The notes beneath the pieces are model-generated. The model had not been told where the DNA came from and ran no database searches. It was given only the letters and a program-made list of their open reading frames with translations. From JBFIHF01 sp964411125 (GTDB taxonomy: Bacteria; Myxococcota_A; Bradymonadia; Bradymonadales; Bradymonadaceae): a stretch of 64,000 nt of DNA. Position 1 is the stretch's first letter. Every line of letters begins with the position of its first letter. This document shows positions 14,901-23,586 of the stretch, one piece after another. A program made the translations under genes and the position numbers. The stretch covers positions 139,463 through 203,462 of the forward strand of contig CAYPJU010000002.1 of NCBI GenBank assembly GCA_964411125.1, given 5' to 3'.

Positions 14901-17900
14901 TCACCGGTAGAGGTAGTTGATGTTGGCGAGGGACTTGAGAACGTGCCGGAAGAAGAGCGGCGCGAGCCGAGCTCGTTCCGTGTCGTCGTCGAAAACGACG
15001 ATGCCCTTCTCTTCGAAGAAGTTCAGGGCGAGGTGGCAGAACCCTTCGTCGGTGTTGATGACCTCGGCGACCTCCGACGCGCGAAGCTCGCCGTGCTGGG
15101 CGAGCGCGGTCAGGACGAACCAGTGGTTGTCGCTCACTGCGTCGAGCGCCGACGTCGCCGGGCGACGGAAGAGGCTCACCTGCAGCGTGTGCGCCCCGCT
15201 CGGACGAAGCGACCGCAACCAGAAGATGAGCGACAGCGACGGGTTCCCGTTCGTGAACTCGTGCAGATAGCGGAAGTACCCTCGCGCCGTCTTCACGACC
15301 TCGTAGAAATATTCGGTCCCGTCGTTCATGTCGTCGTCGTGCTGAATCACGAGATCCTGGAAGCTCACCGTGAACTCGGTCTGACCCGTCCGGCGTTCCA
15401 CGAGCTCCTGAATCTCGTCCTCGGACCACCCCTGCAGGTGCTCGACGGCGCCGAAGTAGTGCTGCCGCGCGCTCACACGGTTGACGTACGACCAGGCGAA
15501 GACGTTGAACGAGAGGATGTAGAAGTGTCGATCGTCGGTGAGGTTCACGACATCGAGGAGCATCTCGAGCCCGTCGAACCCGCCGATCTGACGAACGAAG
15601 AAATGGTGGCAGTCGTCGAGCATGACGATTTGCGGCTCGAGCTCGCGGATCAGCTCGATGACGTGGGCCTTGTCGCGGGGCTTCTTTTTGAGTTCGAAGA
15701 GCTCGCCGAGAAACTCGAGCACCTCGGCCTTTCGGTGGCGCTTCTCCGTAATCGTGCGCCAGACCACGGGCATCTCGTCCTCGGCGAGGGCCCGCTCGAG
15801 ATGGTGCATCATCGTGGTCTTGCCGACTCCCGCCTCCCCGACCAGCGCCACCGAGCCCTGCCCCGGATCGGTCTTCCACTGCTCGATGCGCGCACGGATC
15901 GCCGGCTCGTGTTTCTCGCGCTCGATGTAGAGCGGCGAATCGGGTGGCAGCGGCTCCGGTTCGAACAGCGCGAGGTATTCGGCGGGCAGACCGGCGACGT
16001 CGGCATCGGGCATCACCGACTCTTCGCGCTCGCGGGCCTGCAGCTCGATCTTCTTGCGGAACGCGAACGTGCTCAAGCGTTTGAACGCCTCGGTCCCCTT
16101 GGCGTAGCGGCGACCGAGGCGAGAGGCCTCCATCACGATGACGTAGACGCTCGCCCCAGCGATAAAAAAGATGCCGTACCAGCGGTCTTTGTAGGTGTTC
16201 ACCCACTCCACAGCTCGCGGAAGTCGGTCTTTCGCGAGCCGCTCGAAGATTCGCGCGATGTCGGCCTTCCAGGTGTGAAGTGCCCACAACACCACCACTG
16301 CGATCCCGGCGACGGCGAGGGTGTTGATGGTCCACGAGACGATGGAGTGGCCGGAGAACTCGATGACGAGCTTCGGGACGTAGTCGCCGAGAATCCAGAA
16401 CGCCGTCACGACCTTCACGCTGCGCAACAGCTTGCGGGCAACGGCGACGTCCATCCCCACGACGTCTGCGACTTCGGCCCCCCGCGCCTCCTCGACGGTG
16501 CCGAGTTCGGTGGCCGAGCTCTTCCCTTGCTCGCGCCGGAACCAGCGCGGCAGGAGCAGCACCGACATCACCTCGACGAGGATCCAGTAGAGGAAGACGC
16601 CGTTCACCGCCCACATCACGACCTCGACTTCCGAGAAGTCACGGCGCACGTAGTCGAGGATCACGTAGATTCCGACGTATGCCAGCAAGGGCCGCGTCAG
16701 GGCATTCAGGAGCTCGGCGAGCTTCACCGTCGCGCGCGGTCGCATTCGGAAGAACCGGCGCCGGAACATCGCCTGGGTCAGCCGCTGAATCTGAGTGTGG
16801 ATGACGGGCTTGAGCCACATCAGGAAGATGAGGAACCCGAGCCGGAAGACGAGCTCTCCGATCCAGCCCCACAGTTCGATCGAGGTGAAGGAGAGGGCCC
16901 GGAACTGCTCGAAGCGGTCGAGCGCCCCGTCGTAGACGCGGCGTACCCCTTCCTCGAGAGCGTTCTTCGCGTCGCGGATGTTCGCGTCGGTGAACTCGTA
17001 GAACGCCGCGCGTTGCTGTGAGCTGGCGAGCGGAAGCAACGCCTCGATCTGGTCGGTGAAGAATTCGACTCGCTCCTGAAACTCCCGAACCCGCCGGACG
17101 CCGGCCTGCTGCAGATGCGTCGCGGCGACGAGCTTCTGTTCGGCGAGGTTGAGCTGCGCCCGAGCGACGGCGATTCGTTGTCGACCTACGGAAGCTTCGA
17201 GTTGGTCGCTTCGCGCCTGCTCGCGAGCCACCTCCTCCTGCGCCTTCGCGACGTCGGCTGCGGCGATCTCGACGTTTTCGTCGGCGACGTCGAGACGGTC
17301 ACGCGCCCCCTCGAGCCGCTCGCGGGCGGCGCGGCGAAGATCGACCAGTTCTCGAAACACTGGATCGACCAGTGCCACCCGCTGGGAATCGGTCGGCGCG
17401 TCAGGGATCTGGTCGATCGAGGCGAGGATCTTGGCTTTGGCGTCGGCGAACGCCTTGACCTCGGCGTCGGTATCTTCTTCCAGAGCTCGCAACTGTTCTG
17501 AGGACTGGCGCGTCATCGCGAGCACTTCCTCGGCGAGCCGGGTCTCTCGCGCGAGGAGCTCCTTGACCGTCTGGTTGCGTTCCTTCTCCTCGCGCTCTCG
17601 GGCCAGACGCAGCGCTTCGATCGCGGCCTGCTCTGCCTCGCCCTGCTCGCGCAGTGATTCGGAAATCGCCTCGGTCTCGGTCGACTCTTCGGCCCGCGCG
17701 GCGGCCTGCTCCGCGCTCTCGGCAGCTCGCTGTAGCAGTGAAGCGATCTTCGCTTCGCGCCCCGCACCGTCGGTGAGAGCGACGGCTGCAGACTCGGCCC
17801 TCGCCGCGGTGACGAGACGTGGCACGAGCGGCGGAACGAGGGCTCGGACCGCGGGCTCCGGGAGCTCCTCGCTCAACTGGTCCTCGACCGCCGTCGCGAC

Positions 17901-18272
17901 CATCCGCGCGGAGTCCGCTTCCACCCGGGCCTTTGCGGCGCGCTGCTCGAGCGCGGTCGACATCTGTGCGCGCTTTTCCGAACGCGTGCGAAGCTCGGAC
18001 GGGGAAGCCTTCGACGCGTCGAGCCCGTAGTCCCGGACGAGGACCTCGAGGGGGGTCGGGGGCGCAGGCTCCGGCTCCGCCTGGCCCGGCGCCGTGGTGG
18101 GCTCCTCGGCTCGCTCCTCGGTCGCTGTCGGAGCGGCCTCGGTGACCTCGCTATCCGGTTCTCCCGCGGCAGGATTTGGCGTATCCTGCGCGAGAACCGG
18201 CGCACCCGAGAGCAAGAGGAGAACGAGGCCCGCGAGCAGTGTCCTCATCGTCTGTAGCGTGAGCTTGACCAT
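14901..18272 (-). CDS. Membrane-anchored periplasmic coiled-coil protein with cytoplasmic P-loop ATPase
   Basis: A 1123-residue protein of unusual build. Residues 1-29 are a signal peptide (cleavage after VLA). Residues 30-80 are Pro/Glu-rich. Residues about 85-455 are almost all coiled coil, presumably periplasmic. Five to seven membrane segments lie between about 467 and 715 (for example 467-487, 551-576, 644-666). A C-terminal P-loop domain follows: Walker A GEAGVGKT at 812-819, Walker B IVMLDD at 882-887, then a possible winged-helix end at about 1045-1110. The ATPase resembles AAA/STAND-type NTPases. The periplasmic coiled coil plus membrane part recalls MscK (KefA), whose channel domain is here encoded by the next gene. 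Function is inferred: an ATP-dependent regulator of that channel. Its start lies 27 bases from the divergent TPR lipoprotein. Confidence 0.8.
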   Translation of the reverse strand: MVKLTLQTMRTLLAGLVLLLLSGAPVLAQDTPNPAAGEPDSEVTEAAPTATEERAEEPTTAPGQAEPEPAPPTPLEVLVRDYGLDASKASPSELRTRSEKRAQMSTALEQRAAKARVEADSARMVATAVEDQLSEELPEPAVRALVPPLVPRLVTAARAESAAVALTDGAGREAKIASLLQRAAESAEQAAARAEESTETEAISESLREQGEAEQAAIEALRLAREREEKERNQTVKELLARETRLAEEVLAMTRQSSEQLRALEEDTDAEVKAFADAKAKILASIDQIPDAPTDSQRVALVDPVFRELVDLRRAARERLEGARDRLDVADENVEIAAADVAKAQEEVAREQARSDQLEASVGRQRIAVARAQLNLAEQKLVAATHLQQAGVRRVREFQERVEFFTDQIEALLPLASSQQRAAFYEFTDANIRDAKNALEEGVRRVYDGALDRFEQFRALSFTSIELWGWIGELVFRLGFLIFLMWLKPVIHTQIQRLTQAMFRRRFFRMRPRATVKLAELLNALTRPLLAYVGIYVILDYVRRDFSEVEVVMWAVNGVFLYWILVEVMSVLLLPRWFRREQGKSSATELGTVEEARGAEVADVVGMDVAVARKLLRSVKVVTAFWILGDYVPKLVIEFSGHSIVSWTINTLAVAGIAVVVLWALHTWKADIARIFERLAKDRLPRAVEWVNTYKDRWYGIFFIAGASVYVIVMEASRLGRRYAKGTEAFKRLSTFAFRKKIELQAREREESVMPDADVAGLPAEYLALFEPEPLPPDSPLYIEREKHEPAIRARIEQWKTDPGQGSVALVGEAGVGKTTMMHHLERALAEDEMPVVWRTITEKRHRKAEVLEFLGELFELKKKPRDKAHVIELIRELEPQIVMLDDCHHFFVRQIGGFDGLEMLLDVVNLTDDRHFYILSFNVFAWSYVNRVSARQHYFGAVEHLQGWSEDEIQELVERRTGQTEFTVSFQDLVIQHDDDMNDGTEYFYEVVKTARGYFRYLHEFTNGNPSLSLIFWLRSLRPSGAHTLQVSLFRRPATSALDAVSDNHWFVLTALAQHGELRASEVAEVINTDEGFCHLALNFFEEKGIVVFDDDTERARLAPLFFRHVLKSLANINYLYR

Positions 18273-18299
18273 CGACCGACTGAGAGCGGACCACCACCC

Positions 18300-19388
18300 A
18301 TGAGTGGAAAGAGCACATTTGGACAGAACTTGCGGGCCTCATGCCCGCCCGCCCTCATGGTGTTTTGCGTGTTCCTCGCCGGATGTGCAAGCACGAAGCC
18401 TCGTCACCAATGGACCGATGGTGCGCTCGAAGCGGAAACCATGCAAGCACGGGGCGAGCTCGAGGTCGCACGTGCGCGCTACGAGGAGCTCCTCCCCGAA
18501 GCTCCGACCAACGAGCGAAGACGCTGGATGACGTTCAACCTCGGGATGCTGGAGCTCGAAGCGGGGAACCGCACCGAGGGGGTCGAGATCTTGGAAGCGC
18601 TGATCGCCGAGCCGACCGAGGACCTGTATGGTGCCTCGGCCGCCTACGAGCTCGCGCAGCTCCATGACGAAACTGCGCCTGAGCGAGCGGACGAACTTCG
18701 TCGAGCGCTGATCCGTCGGTTCCCCGACCAGGTCGCTGCCGAGTTCGCGCTGCAAGACCTCGTCGGGCATGCCCAGCGCGACGCGGGTGCCGCAGGAGAC
18801 GCGGTCTTCGGTCCCCTCCTCGAAACGCTGTCGTCGCTGCACGCCGACGTCGCCGACAGTGAACTCGGAGACAATCTTCTCTTCGAGATCGCTCGGATCG
18901 AGGCGGAGTTCCTGGGAGATCACGACGACGCGCTATCCACCCTTCGGCGCCTCTACGCGGAGTACCGGAAGGGCCCGCTCGCCGACGACGCGCTATGGGA
19001 GATGGCGAACATCTACCGCGCCCATCAGATGTGGGAGCCCGCCGTCCAGGCGCTCGAGCTCCTCGCCGACTCGCAGGAGAGTTCGTGGTTCGTCGGGAGC
19101 TACGATTCCGACTGGGTCGACGACGCGATCTACGATCTCGGAATGATCCATCTCCTCTATCTCGACGACTATCGGGGAGCGATTCGATGGCTCACCCGGT
19201 ACCTGGACGATTACCCTCTCGGCTTCATGAACGACGACGCAGCGTGGAACATCGTCCAAGCGCTGCGCCTTGGCGGAGACCGGGACGGATACGAGCGAGC
19301 GCTCGCCGAGTTCGTCCGTGATTTCCCCGAGAGCCGCTGGGTCCGCCTCGCTCGACATCAGATGGGGGGCCCCGATGATCGCGGTTGA
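18300..19388 (+). CDS. TPR-repeat lipoprotein, first gene of the Mla-type operon
   Basis: A 362-residue lipoprotein; the signal ends FLAGC (Cys29). The mature part is made of tetratricopeptide-like helix pairs (for example ARARYEELLPEAPTNERRRW, DDALSTLRRLYAEYRKGPLADDAL, YRGAIRWLTRYLDDYPLG), similar in style to BamD/YbgF outer-membrane lipoproteins. A role as an outer-membrane or periplasmic scaffold for the transporter encoded downstream is inferred from the 14-base overlap with the first ATPase gene. No MCE domain is visible. Its promoter must lie within the divergent ATPase gene, since only 27 bases separate the starts. Confidence 0.85.
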   Translation: MSGKSTFGQNLRASCPPALMVFCVFLAGCASTKPRHQWTDGALEAETMQARGELEVARARYEELLPEAPTNERRRWMTFNLGMLELEAGNRTEGVEILEALIAEPTEDLYGASAAYELAQLHDETAPERADELRRALIRRFPDQVAAEFALQDLVGHAQRDAGAAGDAVFGPLLETLSSLHADVADSELGDNLLFEIARIEAEFLGDHDDALSTLRRLYAEYRKGPLADDALWEMANIYRAHQMWEPAVQALELLADSQESSWFVGSYDSDWVDDAIYDLGMIHLLYLDDYRGAIRWLTRYLDDYPLGFMNDDAAWNIVQALRLGGDRDGYERALAEFVRDFPESRWVRLARHQMGGPDDRG

Positions 19389-20115
19389 GAACGTCACCAA
19401 GCGCCACTTCGGCCGCCCGGTGCTGCGCAACGTGAGCTTCGAGGTCCCCGACGGGACGAACCTCGGGCTGATCGGCCCGGGCGGCGCCGGAAAGTCTCTG
19501 CTGCTGAAGATCATCTGCGGGCTGGTCGAACCCGACGAAGGGGCGACTTACATCGACGGGACGAAGGTCCAGGGGCTCTCGGTGACCGAGCTCGATCGCC
19601 TGCGCTTCGACATCGGCATGTTGTTCCAGAACTACGCCCTCTTCGACTTCATGAACGTCGCGGACAACATCGCGTTCCCGCTCCGGCAAGAGGGGAAGCT
19701 CTCCGAAGGAGAGATCGAGGAGAAAGTCCAAGCGATGCTCGAACTCGTAGGGCTCCCGACGATCGGAAAGCAATTCCCCAACGAGCTGTCGGGAGGGATG
19801 AAGAAGCGCGTGAGCTTTTGTCGAGCCGTGATCCCGGAGCCACCGATCATCTTCTACGACGACCCCACCGCCGGGCTCGATCCGGTGACGAGCTCGAAGA
19901 TCTTCATGCTGCTGGAGCAGCTCCGCGACGAGCGTGGGGTCACGTCGATCACGATCAGCCACGACATCGACGGGATCAAAGGAATCTGCGACAACTTCGC
20001 CCTCATCGATCGCGGTGGGCTCGTCTTCACCGGGTCCCGCGACGAAATCGAACGATGCGAAATCCCGCTCGTCCAGCAGTTCTGGCAGGGCTTCTCCGAC
20101 GACGTGCTGGGATGA
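19375..20115 (+). CDS. MlaF-like ABC transporter ATPase, subunit 1 (Walker B Asp in place of Glu)
   Basis: A 246-residue ATPase of the MlaF/MCE-transporter class. Walker A is GPGGAGKS (34-41), the signature is canonical LSGGM (138-142), the D-loop is AGLDP and the switch His is H196. Walker B reads IIFYDDPTAG: the catalytic Glu is replaced by Asp163. It should bind ATP but hydrolyse it poorly at its own Walker B. The start ATG at 19375 lies inside the TPR gene, and the end overlaps the first permease by four bases (ATGA). It most likely pairs with the second ATPase at 22355-23104. MlaF proteins power lipid movement between the membranes. Confidence 0.9.
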   Translation: MIAVENVTKRHFGRPVLRNVSFEVPDGTNLGLIGPGGAGKSLLLKIICGLVEPDEGATYIDGTKVQGLSVTELDRLRFDIGMLFQNYALFDFMNVADNIAFPLRQEGKLSEGEIEEKVQAMLELVGLPTIGKQFPNELSGGMKKRVSFCRAVIPEPPIIFYDDPTAGLDPVTSSKIFMLLEQLRDERGVTSITISHDIDGIKGICDNFALIDRGGLVFTGSRDEIERCEIPLVQQFWQGFSDDVLG

Positions 20116-20906
20116 CGACCGACACTGCAAGACTACCTCGCCGCATTCTCCAGCAGGCCGGGGACGAGTTTCTCCGGTGGTCGGCGGAGGTCGGCGGCAT
20201 GTTGATGCTGACGCTCGCCATCTTCCGTTCGCTCTTTCCGCCGCGGCTCGACGGTCCGGAGACGTGGCGCAACATGCACCGCGTCGGCGTGAAGAGCTTC
20301 CCCATCGTCGTCGTCACGGCGCTCCTGACCGGCGCGATCATGGTGATCCAGAGCGGGATGTACATCGAGCAGTACGGCGCCTACGGGTTGCTCGGCTGGG
20401 GCGCCGGCTACAGCGTCCTTCGCGAGGTGGGGCCCATCATGATCGGGCTGATGTTCTCGGGGCGGGTCGGAGCCAACAACACCGCGGAGCTCGGCACGAT
20501 GAAGGTCACCGACCAGGTGGACGCCCTGCGCGCGCTGGCGATCGACCCGATCGCGTACCTGGTGATGCCCCGCTTTCTCTCGATGATCGTGATGATGTTC
20601 GCGCTGGTGGTGGTGGGCGATTTCACGGCGCTCCTCGGTGGTGCCGCGACCAGTGAGATTCTCCTGGGCGTCGACATGGAACTCTTCGCATGGAGCATCG
20701 TCACGTACGTGCGCCTCGAGGATTTCACGCACGGCCTGGTGAAGGCCGTCGCGTTCGGCTTCGCCATCGCGATCATCAGTTGTCACTTCGGCATGCGGAC
20801 GACGGGGGGCGCGACCGGCGTCGGCCGCGCCGTGAACGCTTCGGTCGTCGGCAGCGCCATCGCGATCTTCGTGCTCGATTACTTCATCACCTACCTCTAC
20901 CTCTGA
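20112..20906 (+). CDS. MlaE-like permease, subunit 1
   Basis: A 264-residue integral membrane permease of the MlaE family (PF02405). The conserved block is present: GPIMIGLMFSGRVGAN, TAELGTMKVTDQVDALRAL, and DPIAYLVMPRFLS. It has an N-terminal interfacial helix and about five membrane helices, ending YFITYLYL. The usual Ala/Gly-rich A-x-E-L-G-x-M-x-x-x-E-Q has Asp-Gln (DQVDAL) in place of Glu-Gln. It overlaps the ATPase (ATGA) and the second permease (TGATG), so equal expression is expected. It probably forms a heterodimer with the next gene product. Confidence 0.92.
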   Translation: MTTDTARLPRRILQQAGDEFLRWSAEVGGMLMLTLAIFRSLFPPRLDGPETWRNMHRVGVKSFPIVVVTALLTGAIMVIQSGMYIEQYGAYGLLGWGAGYSVLREVGPIMIGLMFSGRVGANNTAELGTMKVTDQVDALRALAIDPIAYLVMPRFLSMIVMMFALVVVGDFTALLGGAATSEILLGVDMELFAWSIVTYVRLEDFTHGLVKAVAFGFAIAIISCHFGMRTTGGATGVGRAVNASVVGSAIAIFVLDYFITYLYL

Positions 20907-21748
20907 TGAGCGCAACGACCACCAACGACGCCTCGGCGACGGCCGACGAGCAGCCCGGTCTCGGCCAGCGATTCCTCGGATCGTTCGGGGAGCCGATCGT
21001 CGAGTCGACTCGTCAGATCCGGGAGATCGGCGAAGTCTTCGTCCTGACGATGTATTACCTCGTACGCGGAAAGCGGCGGTGGGGGGCGATGTGGGAGCAG
21101 GCCCACGAAGTCGGCAACAGGTCCCTCGTGTTCATCGCGGTGACCCTGGGCTTTCTGGGGATGATCCTCATCTACCAGTCGGGGTACCAGGCGATGAAAA
21201 TCACCGGCGACCTCCAACTCCTCGGCGGGCTCTTCCTTCAACTGTTGCTGCGAGAGTTCGCCCCCACGATCACGGCGATGATGTTCGCGACCCGCGTAGC
21301 GACGGGGATGGCGGCCGAGATCGGAAGCATGGTCGTCACCGAGCAGGTCGACGCGCTCAAGATGACCGCGGCGCAGCCGATCGACTATCTGGTGGTGCCG
21401 CGCTTCGTCGCTTGCGTCGTGATGATGGTATGCCTCACGGTGTTCGCGGTGCTCGTCTCGTACATCGCCGGGGCGCTGACGGCGTATTCGTCGTTCGGCG
21501 TGAACTTCCGCACCTTCTTCGACCTCGGCTTCATCACCTGGTTCGACGTCTGCATCGGCCTGACCAAGGCACTCGCCTACGGAATGGCGATCCCGGTCAT
21601 CGCCTGCCATTCGGGCCTCGTCGTCTTCGGTGGCTCGGAAGGCGTGGGCCGCGCCACGACGCAGGCGGTCGTGAACGCTTCGCTCGCCGTCGTCATCTTG
21701 GACTTCCTCATCTCCGGACTCGGCTATGTCGTACTCGCGCTGTTTTAG
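20906..21748 (+). CDS. MlaE-like permease, subunit 2
   Basis: A 280-residue MlaE-family permease, different in sequence from subunit 1. It has a longer polar N-terminus (residues 1-45) and the family block FAPTITAMMFATRVATG, AAEIGSMVVTEQVDALKM, QPIDYLVVPRFVA. It ends GLGYVVLALF. The two permeases are clearly paralogous but diverged, which is unusual because MlaE normally works as a homodimer. Its last 23 bases overlap the beta-barrel gene in another frame. Confidence 0.92.
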   Translation: MSATTTNDASATADEQPGLGQRFLGSFGEPIVESTRQIREIGEVFVLTMYYLVRGKRRWGAMWEQAHEVGNRSLVFIAVTLGFLGMILIYQSGYQAMKITGDLQLLGGLFLQLLLREFAPTITAMMFATRVATGMAAEIGSMVVTEQVDALKMTAAQPIDYLVVPRFVACVVMMVCLTVFAVLVSYIAGALTAYSSFGVNFRTFFDLGFITWFDVCIGLTKALAYGMAIPVIACHSGLVVFGGSEGVGRATTQAVVNASLAVVILDFLISGLGYVVLALF

Positions 21749-22352
21749 CTGGCTCGCCCTCTCCTTCTGCGTCTTCGCCGCCTCGGAGGTCTCCGCGCAG
21801 TCGCGCGTCGGGGAACAGTGGCTCGCCGCGGGGATGACGCTCTCGCCGGGTTTCGTGCACCACCAGCGTTACGGCTCGACAGACCGCACGACGACGATCG
21901 GCGGGCTTCGTGCGCGCCTCGGACTGCATCACCTCGTCACTTCGCGGCTAGTGATGGCGGCCGAGGTCGAGCTCGGCCAGGGCTGGTACAACCGTCATCG
22001 CGCGGCCCCCGACGGCTACGCCGACAGCGACCATCATTTCGCGTGGCAGGCGGGAGTGATGGGACGTTTCCTCTTCCGCGACGACGGGACGGGCCCGGTC
22101 GTCGGCACCGGCCTCCACATCTACCGCGCCGCGCTCGAAGAGGCGCCGGTGCAATCCCTCGCCTTCGACGTGCGTCCCGGCTGGTACCTGTGGAAGGGGG
22201 ACGAGTTCGTCCTCTTCGAGCTCGGATACGCGATCCCGTTCCTCGAAGGGTTGGCGCTCCCGACCGACTTCAGCGGGCAACCGAACCCCGACCTGGTCGA
22301 GAAGGCGTGGACGCTGCACCGCTTCGCGATCGGACTCAGCTACGGGTTCTGA
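21726..22352 (+). CDS. Predicted outer-membrane beta-barrel protein
   Basis: A 208-residue exported protein. The signal peptide ends near SEVSAQ (residues 1-25). The rest alternates polar and hydrophobic residues in strand-like stretches (for example GGLRARLGLHHLVTSRLVMAAEVELGQGW), and it ends in the aromatic GLSYGF, the C-terminal Phe typical of BAM substrates. About eight strands would fit. No named family is recognised. It overlaps the upstream permease by 23 bases and ends two bases before the second ATPase, so it is a built-in part of the transporter operon, perhaps its outer-membrane exit or acceptor. Confidence 0.75.
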   Translation: MSYSRCFSWLALSFCVFAASEVSAQSRVGEQWLAAGMTLSPGFVHHQRYGSTDRTTTIGGLRARLGLHHLVTSRLVMAAEVELGQGWYNRHRAAPDGYADSDHHFAWQAGVMGRFLFRDDGTGPVVGTGLHIYRAALEEAPVQSLAFDVRPGWYLWKGDEFVLFELGYAIPFLEGLALPTDFSGQPNPDLVEKAWTLHRFAIGLSYGF

Positions 22353-22354
22353 CG

Positions 22355-23104
22355 ATGGGACGCATCACCTTCGAGAACATCCACAAAGCGTTCGGCTCCA
22401 AGGTGGTTTTGCGCGGCGTCGACCTCGTCGTCGAGCCCGGCGAAGTCTTCTTCATCATCGGGCAATCCGGCGCCGGAAAGAGCGTCCTCGTGAAGCACCT
22501 CATCGGCCTGATCGAACCCGACGAGGGGCGCATCTTCCTCGACGATCTGGAGGTGACGAACCTCAAGGAGAAGGAGCTCTATCCGGTCCGAAAGCGGTGC
22601 GCGATGGTGTTCCAGAATTCGACGCTCTTCGACTCGATGACGCTCCAGGAGAACGTCGCGCTCCCCATCCGTAAGCACAAGCCCGTCTCGCAGTCGGAGG
22701 CGGCGGCCGAAGCGATCGAGAAGCTCGAGCTCGTCGGCATGGCCGAATACGCCGACCGCTACCCCGCCGACTTCGGCGACGGGATGCGCAAGAAGGTCGC
22801 CATCGCCCGCGCCCTCACCCTCGACCCCGAATACGTCATCTTCGACGAGCCCACCACCGGCATCGACCCCATCTCCGCCGCCATGGTCGACAAGCTGATC
22901 CGACACCTCGCCGACCACCACGGCGTCACCAGCATCGTCATCTCCCACGACCTCCGCAGCATCTTCGGCATCGCCGACCGCATCGCCATGCTCTACCAGG
23001 GCAAACTCATCCTCGACGGAACCCAGTCCGACTTCCGGGAGTCTTCGGACGCTATCGTGCAGCAGTTCATCAACGGGCGGCCCGACGGTCCGATGGAGGT
23101 CTAA
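22355..23104 (+). CDS. MlaF-like ABC transporter ATPase, subunit 2 (degenerate signature motif)
   Basis: A 249-residue ATPase. Walker A is GQSGAGKS (36-43), Walker B has the catalytic Glu (VIFDEPTTG, D164-E165), the D-loop is TGIDP and the switch His is H198. The signature motif, normally LSGGM/Q, reads FGDGM (140-144), so it is degenerate. It therefore complements subunit 1, which has a good signature but no Glu. The last 57 bases before 23085 are repeated in inverted orientation downstream (23111-23166) next to a gap, so the 3' end should be treated with some caution, although the reading frame and stop look normal. Confidence 0.9.
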   Translation: MGRITFENIHKAFGSKVVLRGVDLVVEPGEVFFIIGQSGAGKSVLVKHLIGLIEPDEGRIFLDDLEVTNLKEKELYPVRKRCAMVFQNSTLFDSMTLQENVALPIRKHKPVSQSEAAAEAIEKLELVGMAEYADRYPADFGDGMRKKVAIARALTLDPEYVIFDEPTTGIDPISAAMVDKLIRHLADHHGVTSIVISHDLRSIFGIADRIAMLYQGKLILDGTQSDFRESSDAIVQQFINGRPDGPMEV

Positions 23105-23166
23105 CGGCGCCGGGCCGCCCGTTGATGAACTGCTGCACGATAGCGTCCGAAGACTCCCGAAGTCGG
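23028..23166. repeat. 57-base inverted repeat spanning the end of the ABC ATPase gene
   Basis: Bases 23028-23084, inside the ATPase gene, recur as the reverse complement at 23111-23166 with a single-base difference. The 26 bases between them hold the stop codon. A fold-back copy of coding sequence 70 bases from an assembly gap may be a library or assembly artefact, or a true inverted duplication. If real, the transcript would end in a very stable hairpin. Confidence 0.9.
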
Positions 23167-23238
23167 AGCGCGCTTCGCGCGCTGGGGGAACGGCGCTTCG
23201 CGCCGTTGGGGGACCGGCCTTCGGCCGGTGCGGGACCG

Positions 23239-23338
23239 NNNNNNNNNNNNNNNNNNNNNNNNNNNNNNNNNNNNNNNNNNNNNNNNNNNNNNNNNNNNNN
23301 NNNNNNNNNNNNNNNNNNNNNNNNNNNNNNNNNNNNNN
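23239..23338. other. Assembly gap (100 N)
   Basis: Exactly 100 N, so the true length is unknown. Identical palindromic sequence on both sides suggests that a repeat array collapsed. Missing genes, such as an MCE-domain protein for the upstream transporter, cannot be excluded. Confidence 0.97.
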
Positions 23339-23586
23339 GGGGGAACGGCGCTTCGCGCCGTTGGGGGACCGGCCTTCGGCCGGTGCGGGACCGTGCTTCG
23401 CACGGTGCGGGACCGCGCTGCGCGCGGTGTATTTTGATTCGGAAGTCGATGGGACCCCGACTCTCGCGACCATGCCCCGACAGCAGAATGGAGAACACCG
23501 CGCGAAGCGCGGTCCACCACCGTGCGAAGCACGGTCCACCAACGGCGCGAAGCGCCGTTCCCCCACCGCGCGAAGCGCGGTCCCCC

